This document shows, one piece after another, positions 21,652-45,447 of a stretch of DNA of 64,000 nucleotides (the stretch's first letter is position 1; each line of letters opens with the position of its first letter). Source of the stretch: Edaphochlamys debaryana (taxonomy: Eukaryota; Chlorophyta; Chlorophyceae; Chlamydomonadales); the NCBI GenBank assembly GCA_016858145.1, contig JAEHOE010000009.1, positions 806,001 through 870,000 on the forward strand, in the 5' to 3' direction. The position numbers and the translations under genes were made by a program. The notes below the pieces were generated by a model that saw only the letters and a list, made by a program, of their open reading frames with translations, made no database searches and was not told the DNA's origin.

Positions 21652-24600
21652 GGGCTTCATGTGTCCGCGGCTGCATGCATGCGTCACGGCCATTCGGCTC
21701 GTGCTCCTAAGTTGGGGCTGTTCCGTAGCTCCATGACACGAGAGCGCCGGGTGCTTGGTGATAGACCGTTCGCAATGGACGTAGAGGTCGCTTTTAAGAC
21801 CACGAGACGGGGCGGCGGCGAATGAAAGCGGGATGCGAGGGGCCCTAGCTTTGGGCCGCCGGCGCGGCGCAAACGGGAAGACTCACACCCTAATGCACCC
21901 AACATGCGGAGAGACCCCAGAATGTCGTTGTGGATCCTCCACCTAAACTGCGGGTATGCATTGCCGGCTCGCCAACCGCGAGCTCCTTTTTGCCTAGGAA
22001 AGCAATTCTTGGCTGGTGTGGCGGCAGCGGAAGTCGTGCGTGGCTGGGAGTGCGGCCGCTTTTGTGGAACGCCAGTGGTGACAACTTGGGTAAGAGCTTG
22101 GGATTCGTACGCTCCGCCACTGTTCCTTCATGCTTCGTGGAAGGACCCTTTTTGGTTGTTTCGAGGAATGGTTGATGGTTGGGATTGGTCGACACCGGGG
22201 ATTATGGGCGGGTTCAGGACAAGGCAAGGGTCAGTCACCCTCAATCGGGGTCAGGGTATGGCAAGAAGGGTTTGAGGTCTAATGTATGGGTAGGGATCGT
22301 GGGTGTCGGCGCCCTTGGTGGAGCGCCTTGGGACGTGTGAGATAGACGCGCATAGTTGCTATGAGGCCCACGCTTGCAGGCTGACCGGATTCTTGTACCC
22401 ACATCCGCTCTGGCTTAGAGCGGCTGTGTGCCCATCAACCGGGATTGCGCACTTAAGCGCGCCTTGCAATTCTTTTTGCGGTGTCCTCGAATTGACAAGC
22501 CAGCAATGGCACATGCTGTCTGAGGCGCAAAGAGATGCTGCTGCACGCTGTGAGCGTTGTACGGCGATCTTGTACGGCTGCCTGATGTGTGATCTTTTAC
22601 GGCCCCTAAGGTGCCGGTCCGGGATGGTCACCCTGCATGCGAGGGGGCCGTCGAGGCTGATTTGGTGCTCCGTTGCCTGGACTGGTGCTCCGCTGCTTGG
22701 TCGGTGACGCTTTGCAGTCCTGCCTGCGGTTGTTTGATGGCGGCCTCGTTTTCCGGGCTGTAGGCCGGTGGGTGTACGTGGCTTTGGTTTGGTGTGATTC
22801 AGGGGCAGCTTTGCCTGCCGGCAGTGTTGATGGCGATCCATGGGCGTTGAAGCGTGGGGGGTTGAAGCGTGGGGGGTTGAAGCGTGGTATGGGTGAGGGC
22901 AGTCAGGTCTACAGTATCGCCATTCTTCCGGGCTCTTGCGGTTCCTCGCCCATTGCTTGGTCTCTTGCGCACTGAAATCATTCTTACTGGGGCTGTCGCC
23001 GTCGCTGTCAGGGATGGCCGCTTAGCCGTGGGCCTACCTTTGATGTGACACATCTGCTCTCGGCGTGTCCTTCCTTAGCTGCCGTGTCACTGCTGCCATG
23101 ACGGATGGCAACCTTGAGTTGCGTGCGGTTGCCGGCTATCGATTACTTGGGCTTCTATCATGAGATTGAGAACTGGACCGATTGACTTAGAGCAAGTCAA
23201 TGGGCTATGCGTGAGGGCCGCGATTGGGCCAGGGTCGTAACACTCCTGCTGCCCGCTTGTGTGTGTAGGGTGGTACCCACGGTGGTATCCCGATTTGCAT
23301 CATGTTGCCAAGTGTCATCTTGCTAGCTGCGCTGGCCACGCGACAGGCGAGATTGCTGCAAGCACTGCTGATGGTCATGTATTCATGGCTCTGGTGACGC
23401 CGCGTGTGGTGATGCTAGCGTCGTGTGGGTGGTGAGGAGCGGTGAGAGCAGTAGGTGCAGGCCCGATGCCTGAGCGCCCCAGTCGTACAAGTTGCTGTAC
23501 TTTGGCGGGCATTACCTCTTCTCTGTCATACTGAGCTGCTTGTGTCGTGCGCCGCCTGCGTGGTGGCCAAGGCCCACGGCCGCGGGGGGGTGCGGGTAGA
23601 ATGTGACAGTCTATTGTTACCGGCCTCCTTTCCGGTATGGACATTTCCCCATTCGTTGGCTCGCCCCTTCAGGGGCAAGACAGGGCTTTTGGGGTCTAAG
23701 GCACCCCCGGCCCTTAGTTTAATTCGCCCCGGATCTGAGTTTAATTCGCCCGCCGGGACGAGATGGGGGAGCGAGATTAGAAGTCTCAGCCGTATGAATA
23801 GGTCGTGGACGGCGGCGCAGGCGCGGCGGTAAGGGTAGTGCAAAGGCCGCGATTTCCCCCTCGCAAGTATAAGCGATCCGCCGATCCGGTCCAGCGCGGC
23901 GAGCGCTGTTGCGAACTGCCTCGCAAGAGGCAACCGGTTGTATACGCTGTGTCCGCCCGATAGCGTTATCCTATTTGGCTGTGAAAAAGTTCGCCTGGAT
24001 GGCCGCATGTCCGCCGTCGCGACCATACTTTGCAAACGGCGCCGACTGCAGCCATCTCCCCCCACAGCTTTCCCATCCCATCCCATCCCGCCACGTCTCA
24101 CGCGGCTGTGTTTATTTCTCGGGGGGCGAGCCCGCCTCGCTGCGCAGCAGGACGTTTCGGGGGCATTCATGGGCCCACATGGCTTGCGTGTTAGATGGGG
24201 CAGGAGCCTCTGATTTTGTGCGTGCGGTCTTGTGGCGGCGCTGGCTGGGACTTACGTACGGCGCGGGCACTTTCCCTCTTGCTTGAGGTACGGATGTATG
24301 CAAACAGACGCGTCTGAGGTTACGTGGGCGGACTGTGTAGGCCGTGGCGGCTTGACTAGTCCGCTGTGCAGGCTTGCGCATCCGTGCTCTACCGGCTCTA
24401 GCCGTCGATGCGTCACGATGCTTGGTGTGCTTGGGGTGCGAGAGGGCTAACGCTTGGCAACTCAAACAAGTCACGCCGCATAGGTACAGAGCCGCTGCGT
24501 CTGTTACGGCCTGGCGTGAAGGCACCTTCAGCTTTGGGCGTACTGGCATTTGGCTGAGCCCTGCTCCGCAAAGCTTTGGCGTTTCGGCAGCCAAGGTGCG

Positions 24601-25077
24601 GCAAGGGAGCGGCCTGGTCTGGACGGCCTGCGGTTAGCCACCTTGCGTATGTAACAAGCGGCCTGACCTGCTTAGACCGCCTACAACTCCCGCCCTCGAA
24701 CCTTCCCAGTCCATCACAGCAATTAATTTGTCTGTACCGAGCCGCTGCAGGCGATGGCGCAGCAGGGCGCAACTCCTGACTCATGAAAGTGTAAGATCTC
24801 GTGCAACCCTGGTAGGTAGCTAGGTAGACGGCGCGGCCAGGGAAAGCCATCGCCGCGCGCAAAGAGAGGGGCTAGAGGCAAGCCCTCATCTGGCAGCATT
24901 GAGTTGTGCCGACACCCCTCAGGCCAGCGCACTATGGTTGATGGCAGCAGCAAGCCAGAGCTCAGGCCACCGGTGGGCTCTGCCCTCCCGGCTCAACCAC
25001 GTTAGCAATACAAGTTGCCGCGTCAACATGACCCTAATGACAAAGGGCGCACACATTATTCGACGGCACGCTGCACC
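21652..25077. other. Non-coding gap
   Basis: No supported gene. A 17-bp unit (GTTGAAGCGTGGGGG plus two bases) is repeated three times at about 22846-22887. Another short repeated phrase, GTTTAATTCGCCC, occurs twice near 23717-23752. An open frame on the minus strand at 23526-24170 lacks recognisable features. Confidence 0.45.
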
Positions 25078-25651
25078 CAGCGTTGCTATCTTCCCTGGGC
25101 CGAAGTGCGGGAGGTCCCGCACTCGGACCTCGGGTCCAAGCCCAAGAGTGCGAAAGCGGGCCGCACTTCGTGGCCCTTGGCGGCCCAAAACGTGCGACCG
25201 CACTTGGCAAGCGCTTGCCGCCCAGAAGTGCGGGAGAGTGCGGTGGAGTGTAGCGGAGGGCGCGGCGTTCTGGAGGTCTGTTTCAAGCGGATGAGTCTGC
25301 CTGGCTCTCGCCCTAGTGCATGAGCTGATGTAGGCGGGCAACTGGGGGTCTTGAATTCCAGCAGCAACCCCGTAGTGTATGCTGCAAGTGCATGTGATGC
25401 GGGCTGGACGGTGGGGGTGGGAAGGGGACTGCCTGCCCGGCTGGCCGCGCCCGTTCGGTGGGCCCCCCAGGGGTTGAGGGGCCCCCGCACCTGAGCCGCC
25501 AGAAGGCTCAAAAATGTGCCGGCGCGGGCCGCACTCGCAACCAAACTTTGCTACAAAAGTGCGGGAGCTTCCGCACATGAGGCTCTTTCCGTCACCGAAA
25601 GTGCGGGATGGCCTCACTCCCCCGCACTTCCGCACTAAGATAGCAACACTG
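25078..25651 (+). mobile_element. Non-autonomous hAT-type element (MITE), copy 2, 574 bp
   Basis: Nearly identical to the element at 17376-17955, in the same orientation and with the same termini. It differs by a 6-bp deletion near the 3' end (after the AGTGCGGG at about 25608) and a few substitutions. It has its own perfect 8-bp target duplication, GCTGCACC, at 25070-25077 and 25652-25659. Different duplications at the two sites show two independent insertions rather than a segmental duplication. It has no coding capacity. Confidence 0.9.
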
Positions 25652-28574
25652 GCTGCACCTCGCCCTCCCTCCAAGCATCTAAGTGATGCACCTCGCCTGT
25701 AAGAGGCGCGAACGGGCGCAAGCCCCGTTCCGCCTTATTCACACCTACCGCCTCTTCCGCGCTGGTCGCCCCCATTGGGTAGTGCGATCCAACTTGCCCA
25801 GCCTCGGAGGCCAGTACTCCGGGCTTACAGCCTGCCCTGGCACGTGTCTGGGACTCACGCAGACCCGACGGCCGACGGCCCACCAAGAATCAAGGAACCC
25901 GGAACCCGGAATCCACAATCCAGGAATCCAGCCGTACCAAAATACAGAATCGCCGCAATTGCGAGGCCAAACAAGTGGCCGAACCCTTTATGGATGAACG
26001 CAACAAACAGGAGACCAAATCTTATTATTGCTGAAGCCGGCAAGTGCCGTTCAATGCGCGACCACGCCACAACACCTCACGCGATGCCGCGCAAACGCTG
26101 CTCAAAGACATCCACACACACACACATCAGGCAAGGAGTCAGTACTCACAAAGACACGCACAGATGTACAGTGCTAGCGTCGTGACGGCCACCCTCAATC
26201 CACCCAGGCCGAGCTGCCGTAGGCCCCACGCATGAGATGCACCCTCGCAGCGCGGCCTGATCCAGATCCATATCAGCCCTATGAAGTGGCGCAAGAAGCA
26301 TCCAGATCTTTATTACTGCTGCCCAAACAAGCCGCGCAGACCATAGCCAAGCTGGGCCCATACAGGTGCAACACGCGCCGACGGACCACACGCCGATGCT
26401 TACTAAGCCATCCTGGCAGGCGGGGGCGCTAGCCCCTTATCAAAGGTGCAATTCCGCCCTAGCTCCGCGGATAAATACTCCAGGTAAAGAAGGGGTCCGC
26501 ACGTGTCACTTGGCGCACAAGAATGCCCATCGGTCGCTCGAACACCACCGGTCTCCTCCAACCACACCACACCCGAGCCGCATGAGACGCCGCAGACCCC
26601 CTGCCTCAGGCGCCTCCCATGCGCTCTACCCCTCGGAATGCACTTGGCCCGTCAGCGTGCTATCTCAGTATCCGTACAGCATGCAAACGGCGTTCTCACG
26701 GACCTGGTGATACCGTAAACTAACCCTCGAATCATGAACCAGCGCTCCCGAAAAGCGTCTTGGCAAAAGAAAGCACCCGCACGCGTCTGCGCCCAACGCG
26801 GAAGACGGAAGACGAACACGCAGCCATCCTTGGCATTCGCGTAGCCAAGCCTCCGGTTCGCATGGGGTATCTTCCAAGTCCCCGGGGATCTAGTGCAGCA
26901 AACCAGCTGATCTGAAGGCGCTCCTTGCGTCAAAAATGATCAGGCCGGACGCTATGACTCAGCAGCGAACACACCCATCTCTAGGGAAGGCTTCGCCCGC
27001 ACAACGCTGAGGCGTTGAGTCGAAGCCCACCGGACTTGCAGCCCAGGGCACACCACAATTCAAAGTGCTTCCAGCCAGCCGCCCTGACTTCGACCGAAAG
27101 GATCGCAAAGGGTAAAAGGGTAAAGGTAAAGGGCCCAACATGAATCTCCCGATGCGCCGCCTCACAATGGCCATGCCAGGTCAGCACAGACCCCCCCTGG
27201 CCTCTCACGCTCCGCCCGAGGCCTCACGTCGCCGTCCCTAACCGCGGACCGCCGCCACTGACCGGCATCTGTTATCACCCAGACCCACACATCTAGAGGA
27301 GTCCAGACAAGCGTTGGAGTAAGGTCAGTGCCCTTGTAATACCCGCAGCAAACGTCCGGGTACCGCTGGGGCATGGCAACGAGCATAGCGCGGCTGGGGT
27401 TGCGCATGCTGTGCCCATGCCCTGAGGGCACCGCGAAGAGCAACTAAGGGCTCAGTACTGCTTTTGTAATGCAGCCACGCCAGCAAAATTGCGTGCGCTT
27501 GGGTCTCAAAGGAGCGGTAGTGAAGCGCGTGTGAGCAGCTTTGGGGCTCAGCAGTGGTCGGGCGCGGCCCTCGGCTCAGCTGGCCCAAAGCCACAGCAGG
27601 AAACATAGCTAGGAGGTGCCATCGGCCAAAGCCGAGTCACACAAAGACGCAAAGGGCTCGGCGTCAATAAAGGCTATGGACCAATCAAGGGCACTTAGAC
27701 TCAAAACGAACTCCACGGGGCGTGGTCATGGAGGCAGGCCCCGCCCGGTCAGTCGCCGGGCGGTGACATAGCAGCCCCTGCGCGCGCACAAATACAATCT
27801 ACACAGTACGACACTATCCGTACTTAAGACACGGACATACACACTTGACGCCACCCACCAAGCCTGGACCATCCCGAGGCTCAAGCCAAGGGCATAAATA
27901 GGCCTCAGACCATGCTTGCAACACACCAAACGACTGCCCCTAGCGCGCTTCCACAAAACTTGCGCTCGGGTCACTAGCGCTGCCGGCCCTGCCCTGAGCA
28001 GCCAGCGTCACGCCAAATAAACAAACCCATCATTCATTCCAGGTTGCCTCGAGCGCCGCAAAATGGCACGCTGGAGGTCGCGTGACCGCAACCGCAAGGT
28101 GTAAAAGCTGGCGCAGAGGCTTGCTTGGTTGCAAAACACCCCCCCAGTCCTTCCCAAGGATGTCTTCAAGTCGCACACCCGCGACTGATCCGGCCTCCGA
28201 CAGTCACCGCTCATTTGTTTGGCCACCCGCAGCGTCCGCCGGCCCCCAGCACCCACAGCGATCGAGACACGCGAGTAGCTTCGATTCGGCTTTCTTCTGC
28301 TTCCGCCATCCCCACACCCCAGCCGTGTAATCTTCTGGCGTGCACGCTCGCTTGCGTGCCTGCGTGCGGGTGCGGCTTTGCGCGCGCCGGCGGCCACATG
28401 CCAGCGGCCACGCGCCACGACCCAAAAACGCAAGCGCAAGCTGCAAGCAAGCATGCAGGCCATCTCGGCGCATGCAGGCCACCTCCAGCTGCTAGGCGCC
28501 ATCGTGGATAGCACGTCAGCGGCCCGTCACGTTAACGGAACGTTGCGATGCGCCATCCTCGAAAAGCCGCGACC
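25652..28574. other. Non-coding gap
   Basis: No coding region can be supported. The sequence is less GC-rich than the genes and has a CA microsatellite near 26113-26127. The 3' UTR of the minus-strand gene ending at 28575 must lie in its upper part. Confidence 0.4.
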
Positions 28575-30533
28575 TCAGCGGCCGCCCATCACGTGCTGAT
28601 ACTCGGCGGCGCAACGGTGCTCGGCGCCCATCAGCGCCGCAGCGATCGGGTCCAGCCGGTCGTCGAAACCCTTGACGTTGATCTTGTTGCTGTTGTTCTT
28701 GTGGCCGCTGCTGCAGGCGTTGTTGTTGTTGTTGGGGCTGTTGTTGTTGCGCGATCGCGGGGCGTCGCAGCACAGCGCGTCCAGCAGGGCCTCGCAGTCG
28801 AGGCTGCCGGTTATGATGGTCAGGTCGCTGGCGCCCTCGTCATCCGGGCCCCAGCTCCAGCTGTCCTCCGCCCACGGCGACAGCGCCGGCGGCGGCGGCG
28901 GCGGAGGCGGCGGCATGGGCCTGCCAGTCCGAACCGCCGGCAGGCCGTAGCCCAGCAGCGGCCCCGTTCCGATCTCGGGCTCCCACACGGGGCTGGGGAA
29001 CGGTTGGTCGGGCCGGGGCGGCATGGGCGACGGTTGGGCGGAGGAGCGGGGGCTGTAGAACACGTCAGCCGGCGGTTGGCCGTGAGGCGGCGCCGGCGTG
29101 GACTGCCCGGCGGCGGCGGCCAGCGGCACCATGCCCAGCATGCTCAGCATGCGGCCCTGGGAGACGTACGGCGGCAGTACCGGCGGCGGCGGCGGCATGT
29201 GCGCGGCTGGCGGCCGGCCGCCGGCCGAGTCAGCGGCACTCGAACTGGCCTTCATCATTTGCGGTACGACGCGCCCGCAGCCGTACAGCATGTGGAGCGG
29301 TACGGCTGCGGGCGTCAGGCCGGTGGCGGCGCACGTGGGCGTGCCGCTCGTCCAGGCGTGCAGCTTGCGCGGGTGCCAGGCTGCGGGCGTCTGTGGGCAG
29401 GTCTTGGAGCCGCAGCCGACGCTGCCGCAGCCGGCGCCGGCGACCGGCGACATGCACGGGACCCCGCTGGCCCGCATAGCAATGCAGGCTGTGACGCGGA
29501 CCAGCGGCTGCAGCCGCGTTGCGTTGGCATGGCTGTTGCCGGAGCATGCGCCGGTGCCGGTGCAGCGCGTGTCGCTGCGGCAGCGGTCCGCATCCGGGCC
29601 CAAGCTCGCGCCGTGGTCACAGGCGCAGAACGGGCTGGCGTCATCGTTGTCGTCGGCGTGGGGCTCGACGCCGTCGATCATGTCTGCGTGTTGGGGGGGG
29701 AGGGATGGCGGCGTTTGTTGAGAGATAGATTTAACTCGGGTTGAAGGATGTGGCTGACGAAAGCCATCTAGCTCCAACGTCGCGACACGACTTACCCGCG
29801 ACGTCCAGCAAAACGTCCAGCCAGTCGGTAGCAGGGACCGACGAGACGGTCGATCGCGCCTGGTTCGTGCTGGTCGCGCCCGTCGTCAGCAGCCCGGTTC
29901 GGGCGCTAGCGCCTGTCGCGAGCTCGCAGTCCACACTACCCGTCTGAGTAGACGGACGGGTCGCAGCGAGCTGAGTGGCGTCAACCGGCTCAAGAGCCGC
30001 CATGTCCCCCGCGGCGTCCATGGCAAGCTGCTGGCCGATCGCCGCACAGTAAGACGCGACGCCGTATTGTGACAAACCGGAGAGAGTGAGCTTGCGGCCT
30101 GCGGGGAACGCAGGAGCGCAGGGACGTTTTCTTTGCTCCAGTGTCCCGGCCATGGCGGGCGGCAAGTCAACCGGCAACCGGTCCCACCGCTGCCCACGAA
30201 GCGCACCTGCCGGTAGCTCCAGCTCGAAGACAGGCTCCGCGTCCGCCGGGAGGCCCCCGCGCGTCTTGGCAGCCAGAGCGAGAATGAATGCCTCCAGCCC
30301 GACCCGCCCGGGCCACACACGGAGCGACCCCAGGCTTGCAGAGGAGCTGCTGCAGCATATGTGCATCTCCGCTGGCCGAAGTGAACAACAGGTAATTCCA
30401 GACGCGCTTCCGGCCGCTTGCCCGAGCGACTCCGCAAGCAGCTCGCGCGCCTGCTGGAATTCAGGCTCTAGGGCGTGCTCACAGCAAGCGTTCCTCCTAC
30501 AAAAAGCGGAGCGGTTGGCATTTGCAAATTGCC
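28575..30533 (-). CDS. Hypothetical protein, at least 2 exons, 5' end uncertain
   Basis: Two exons join in phase: about 30533-29796 and 29683-28575 (GTAAGT donor at 29795, CACGCAG acceptor at 29684). The open frame continues above the first in-frame ATG at 30366 to a plausible acceptor near 30533, so the true start is probably in an earlier exon. An ATG at about 30608 followed by a GTGGGT donor is a candidate but does not fit in phase. The N-terminal part looks like a folded domain (EFQQARELLAESLGQA, RVWPGRVGLEAFILALA, FELELPAGALRGQRW), which I do not recognise. The second half is low-complexity: Cys-rich, then poly-Pro, an Asn-rich tract (about 28685-28745), ending EYQHVMGGR. Confidence 0.6.
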
Positions 30534-31335
30534 TTCCTGCGCACGCGAAGACGACGCAGCCTACCCAGCATTAATTTACAGGCTAACCCACCTGCAGGCG
30601 TCAGCCATGACTGGGCGCCGGCTGGCAGCGCCTACGCGGTCCCGCTGCCAGTGCTGCGGTGCCTTTCGCAAGAGCCGCAGTCGCTCAACACCTTACAGCC
30701 GCACCCTATGCACTACGTGCTTCAGCCAGGCTAGCCGTGCGGAGGGAACAGTCGCTGAAAATGCAGAGGAGCTGAACTGCCCCTCTTGGTGTCGTGAATC
30801 AAGGGCTGCCTATGTGTTGGTTGTGTGTTCAGTGTAAGCAATTAGGATTTGGAAGTGTTAGCATCCAGCGGCTTGTGCTGGGGCTACGATACGATTGCGT
30901 GCCATCATCGAGCGAACACGAGGGCACGTAAGGGCCATCGACAAGACCGCCTCGATAGCTGCAGACGGCTTGCCTTCAATCCTTGTACTCCAAGTGCGAT
31001 GCGTCCCTACCCCCAAGAAACGAGTCTGACCTAGGTCTGACCCACCCTCGCGACGCGCCAAGCCTCCTTATCAGGGCCGGCGTATCTCTCAGAAGCTGCG
31101 TTACAACACGGAGTAAGGAGCCCTTAGGCAGTAAGGTGGGAGTTGCCGACGAGGATGGTTCCACACGCGATCCTGCGCGGGCAAAGAGCCCCCGAAACTC
31201 CCCTCGGGTCGCAAGCCTCAGCATAATTGCTGCGCATTGAATGAGGTGGGGCCCAACCGATTCATTTTATCCTGAGGATTGCGAGGGGGGTGCAGGGGTT
31301 CAAGCCAAGCAGGGCCAAGCGCAATGTAGCGCACT

Positions 31336-31373
31336 GCACGATAGCACGCTTGGCTCCAGGCCCCCAGTCACCT
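31336..31373 (+). repeat. Diverged dispersed repeat, copy B (partner at 8900)
   Basis: Shares the CACGCTTGGCTCC..GCCCCCAGTCACCT core with 8900-8937 in the same orientation. No terminal structure was seen. Confidence 0.5.
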
Positions 31374-31448
31374 GGCGGCCGTAGCAAAATGAGTTTGAGG
31401 TCGGGCAAGTAGCAGAGCAGATCACGTGTTACCGCGATGCAGAGGGCT

Positions 31449-31510
31449 GCACGACGGTTGCACATACCCATAACCCCAGGGGCACGACGGTTGCACATAC
31501 CCATCACCCC
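31449..31510 (+). repeat. Short direct duplication, two copies about 33 bp apart
   Basis: The phrase GCACGACGGTTGCACATACC followed by CAT(A/C)ACCCC occurs twice in tandem in intergenic sequence, with one substitution near its end. Confidence 0.75.
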
Positions 31511-33272
31511 TGCATAACCCGGGGGTAACCGGCACGTGCACGCACCAAACGCGCGCGTTCTGCTGTTGATATCTTGACTGATGATCACAAGCTGGCTTGT
31601 CAGCTGGGGGGCTTTAGGTGCCCCACTGTCGTCTGCTTGGGGCGGCGTCAACCTTCTTCAACATGTCGAAACATGCTGAGCCAACTTGGGCCGACCCAGT
31701 CCTGGTGCTGGTGTGAGTGGTGTCACAGACATCATACCGGTGAATGCCACCGCTCCTACTTACGCTAGGCTACACAAAACAGTAAAGAAGATGAAAGGCC
31801 CCCTCATAGCGCGCGCCGCGCGCTCAGATCTTGTCATTCAGTCTTTCAGTCTCATCATCCGGGGTCCATCTATATAGGGAAGGCTACACAAGTACGGCAA
31901 CTTTCTCCCTGGTGCATCATGCGGGCTGCTATTGCTTGCTATGACTTTATGGGACTCTTGGCTTTTACAGTGCTACGCGGCAGGTGTTCGCGTCGCTTCT
32001 CGGCGATTTCCGTCCTCGCATGTCGCATGGCCTTTGCGCCCTGGGCACTTCCGGTCCCACGCTCCATCGTTATGTATTCACATTGACACCTTGTTGCGGG
32101 TGTAACACAGGGAGTCTACGTTGCGTCCGTCGGGGCCATAGTCAATTCGCGATTTGGGAAATTTTGGTGAGCCTTGTCTTGCTCTCAGGCAGCTGCAGCA
32201 ACCTATAACTTCCTTGTAGCACCCATAGCTCAGCATCACCTCATAGAGCGCCGTGGACCCTCTGCAGCCTTTCGGTGGGACGCTGCTGGCGGGGTTAACA
32301 ACGCGCCCTTCGGCCTGCCCGTGCCAGCCACGCCATCTAGCGGGTCGCCCTCGAAGTCCGAAGGTAGAGTCTCACCAACGACATGGCTAGAAGGGAGGGC
32401 CCTTGGGGTCCTTGGTTGCTCAAACGGGCAAGGCAGGGGCAAGGTGCCACACTCCCCCAGGGGTGCCCTGCACTTCCCCTCCCACCAGCCCCCGCCTCAG
32501 CCCCCGCCTCAGCCACGGGGGAGGAAGGGGTCAAGCGGTTCAGTCTGACCCGCGATGACCCCGCACTTCCCCTACCCAAATCACGCCTGTAACGAATCGG
32601 AGGAGCGGTGGCCCCCCTGATTAAAACGTAGTGATGGGTGATCTGCACGGGGATGACGAGGAGCAGTGTAGCGGGGAGCCTGGCTGGAGGTGCCGCACAG
32701 GGCCGCACTTGGAACGTCTTGGGAGCGGGGTTTGAAGAGCGCAACGTGGCAAGAAGCGGGGTTACTATAGAAGCGGGGTGATGGGGAGGAACAAGAGGTG
32801 ACCTGCAGGCGTAGCCAGCAACTTCAATATGCGAAGCGGCGTACAGGGGTAATGGAAGGGACATTGGGCGTGCGGGCTGAGCGGGGCAACCGGGGGCCTC
32901 GCCCGCGGCGGGGGCGACGGGGGAACCGTGGGGAGGCGTGGGGGACACGCGGTGCTCCACTCCTCACCCCGATCAGTAGCATCCCACGCGCAATACAAAA
33001 GTGCGACAGGGGACAGCGTGGAGGCGAGGCCCGCTGGTGAGCAGGGTGCATGCGCGCTGACGAGGACGAGGGCTGACTTGTCACAACGGCGACGACGCAA
33101 CTGCTGGCATGCCGAACAACGTCGAGACACGTATATAGTTGCGCTCCCGTATAGAGAACCTCTATAGCTGCGCTGTGCTCTCCTGTATCGCGATACGCGG
33201 CTGCGTCAAAGATTGCCCGACCTTTAGCTGCAGCTCTATAGCCACCGAGTCCGCCACCAACACAAATCCAAC

Positions 33273-44129
<10,857 letters not shown>

Positions 44130-45277
44130 GGGGGCCTGGGAGGAGAGGAGGCAACAGGGGCGAGCTGACCGGGGTGCAGGTCTAGGGGCCCGATGCGGGA
44201 GGGGACGAGGGGGAGGCGGGGAGCAGGAGGGGAGGAGGAGGAGGAGCAGCAAAGCAAGGAGGGGTGGAGAGGTGCCGGTCGGGGAGGCTGCGCTGCGCCC
44301 TCCGTCCCCGACAGCATGTGGAGGAGGGGGGGGTGCCGGTGGTGGGGGGTGGGGTGGGGTGCGCGGGGGCTGCGCTGTCCCCTCCGCCCTGGCAACAGCA
44401 GGTCGAGGAGGAGGGGGACGGAGGAGGAGCGAGAGGAGGAGCTGGCGCGGGTGTTGGGTCGTGGAGTAGGACTGGAGCCAGGGCCGGGGAGGCGGAGGCG
44501 GGGTTAGACGTGCGTGTGAGGGCCATTGCGCCGGGCTGGGCGCGCGGCCGGGGGCCGATGCCGGGTGCGCGGCGCCCGGGGTCCGAATGAGGAGCGGGGG
44601 CCCATGACGCACGCAGGTGCGGATGACGGGTGCGGGGCACCCCCAGGCGCAACAATCAGGTGTTCTTTGTGCGTGTTACGTGTTTCTGGCGCTCGGTTGG
44701 TGGTTCTTTGCTCTTTTGCCCTGCGTGACTGTTGTGGGCAGCCAACCATGGCCTGTCGTAGGAGAATACGTTTTCGCCAACGGAATTGGCGAGCGCCTGT
44801 ATTGACACGGGCGTGCGTACCCATCGGTCGGGCGGTGGATTGCCCAACCCCGAGAGGGCGGCAAGTGGTTTGAGTTGCCAGCCCCGGGGCACATCGAAGC
44901 GGCAAACGTGTAGGTGTGTACGTGTGCTAGTTTGGGGCCGGCGGGGAAAGGGGCCATGCCATTGTGCAGCTGTCCGGGGTCTGGGCCCCTAGAGGTGCAT
45001 GTGGTTCCGCCGTGGTTGCAGCTGATTAGGCATTGTCCTGTGGGCCCAGGTTGGGCGAGCAGAAGTTGTAACAATGTCTGCTGCATTCCGACGATGCCCC
45101 CCTTTCGCCGCCCCCCGCCCGGGCGAACACCCCCAGCACTGGCATCCCCGCGGGGCGCTGCCCCCACCCCTCGTCAGCCTGTGTCCGCTCCGCAGCGGGT
45201 AGAGCAGCTAAGCCCGCAAGCCGTGCGCAGTTGCGGCCAACTGCGTGTGGCGCTTCGCTGGAACCGCTCCGGCCCCC

Positions 45278-45345
45278 ACCCCTCGTCCCCGTTTCCCACC
45301 TCCCCCACCCCTCGTCCCCGTTTCCCACCTCCCCCACCCCTCAGG
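45278..45345 (+). repeat. 30-bp tandem repeat, about 2.3 copies
   Basis: CCCCTCGTCCCCGTTTCCCA followed by CCTCCCCCAC is repeated directly in intergenic sequence. Confidence 0.8.
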
Positions 45346-45387
45346 CTGAATCTGACCCCCAGCTCCGATAGTATCCACGCCCAGCTT

Positions 45388-45447
45388 TGGGGTTTCTGTG
45401 CTCGCAGGGGCCGTGCAGCGTAGTCCGGAAGATGACGAAGGGGGATG
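45388..45447 (+). repeat. Dispersed repeat, inverted partner of 50808-50882
   Basis: TTTCTGTGC.CGC..GGGGCCG followed by TGCAGCG.AGTCCGGA.GATG is shared with the reverse complement of 50808-50882 with modest divergence. The intact family is unknown. Confidence 0.5.

Larger units (their letters stand above)
30534..33272. other. Non-coding gap upstream of the acyl-CoA oxidase
   Basis: No supported gene apart from a possible first exon of the 28575 gene near 30592-30608. It contains dispersed-repeat copy B (31336-31373) and a direct duplication at about 31449-31510. The last 150 bp should hold the acyl-CoA oxidase promoter; AT-richer TATAG/TATATAG motifs occur at 33131-33171 and 33236-33241. Confidence 0.4.

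Noticed and set aside
23526..24170. 214-codon minus-strand open frame with some ordinary-looking sequence
   Set aside because: No recognisable domain and no phase-consistent neighbours; it is isolated in a repeat-bearing gap. Could be a gene relic, but cannot be supported.
27107..27142. GGGTAAAAGGGTAAAGG telomere-like stretch
   Set aside because: It differs from the algal TTTTAGGG telomere unit, is only two to three units long, and lies in interior sequence.
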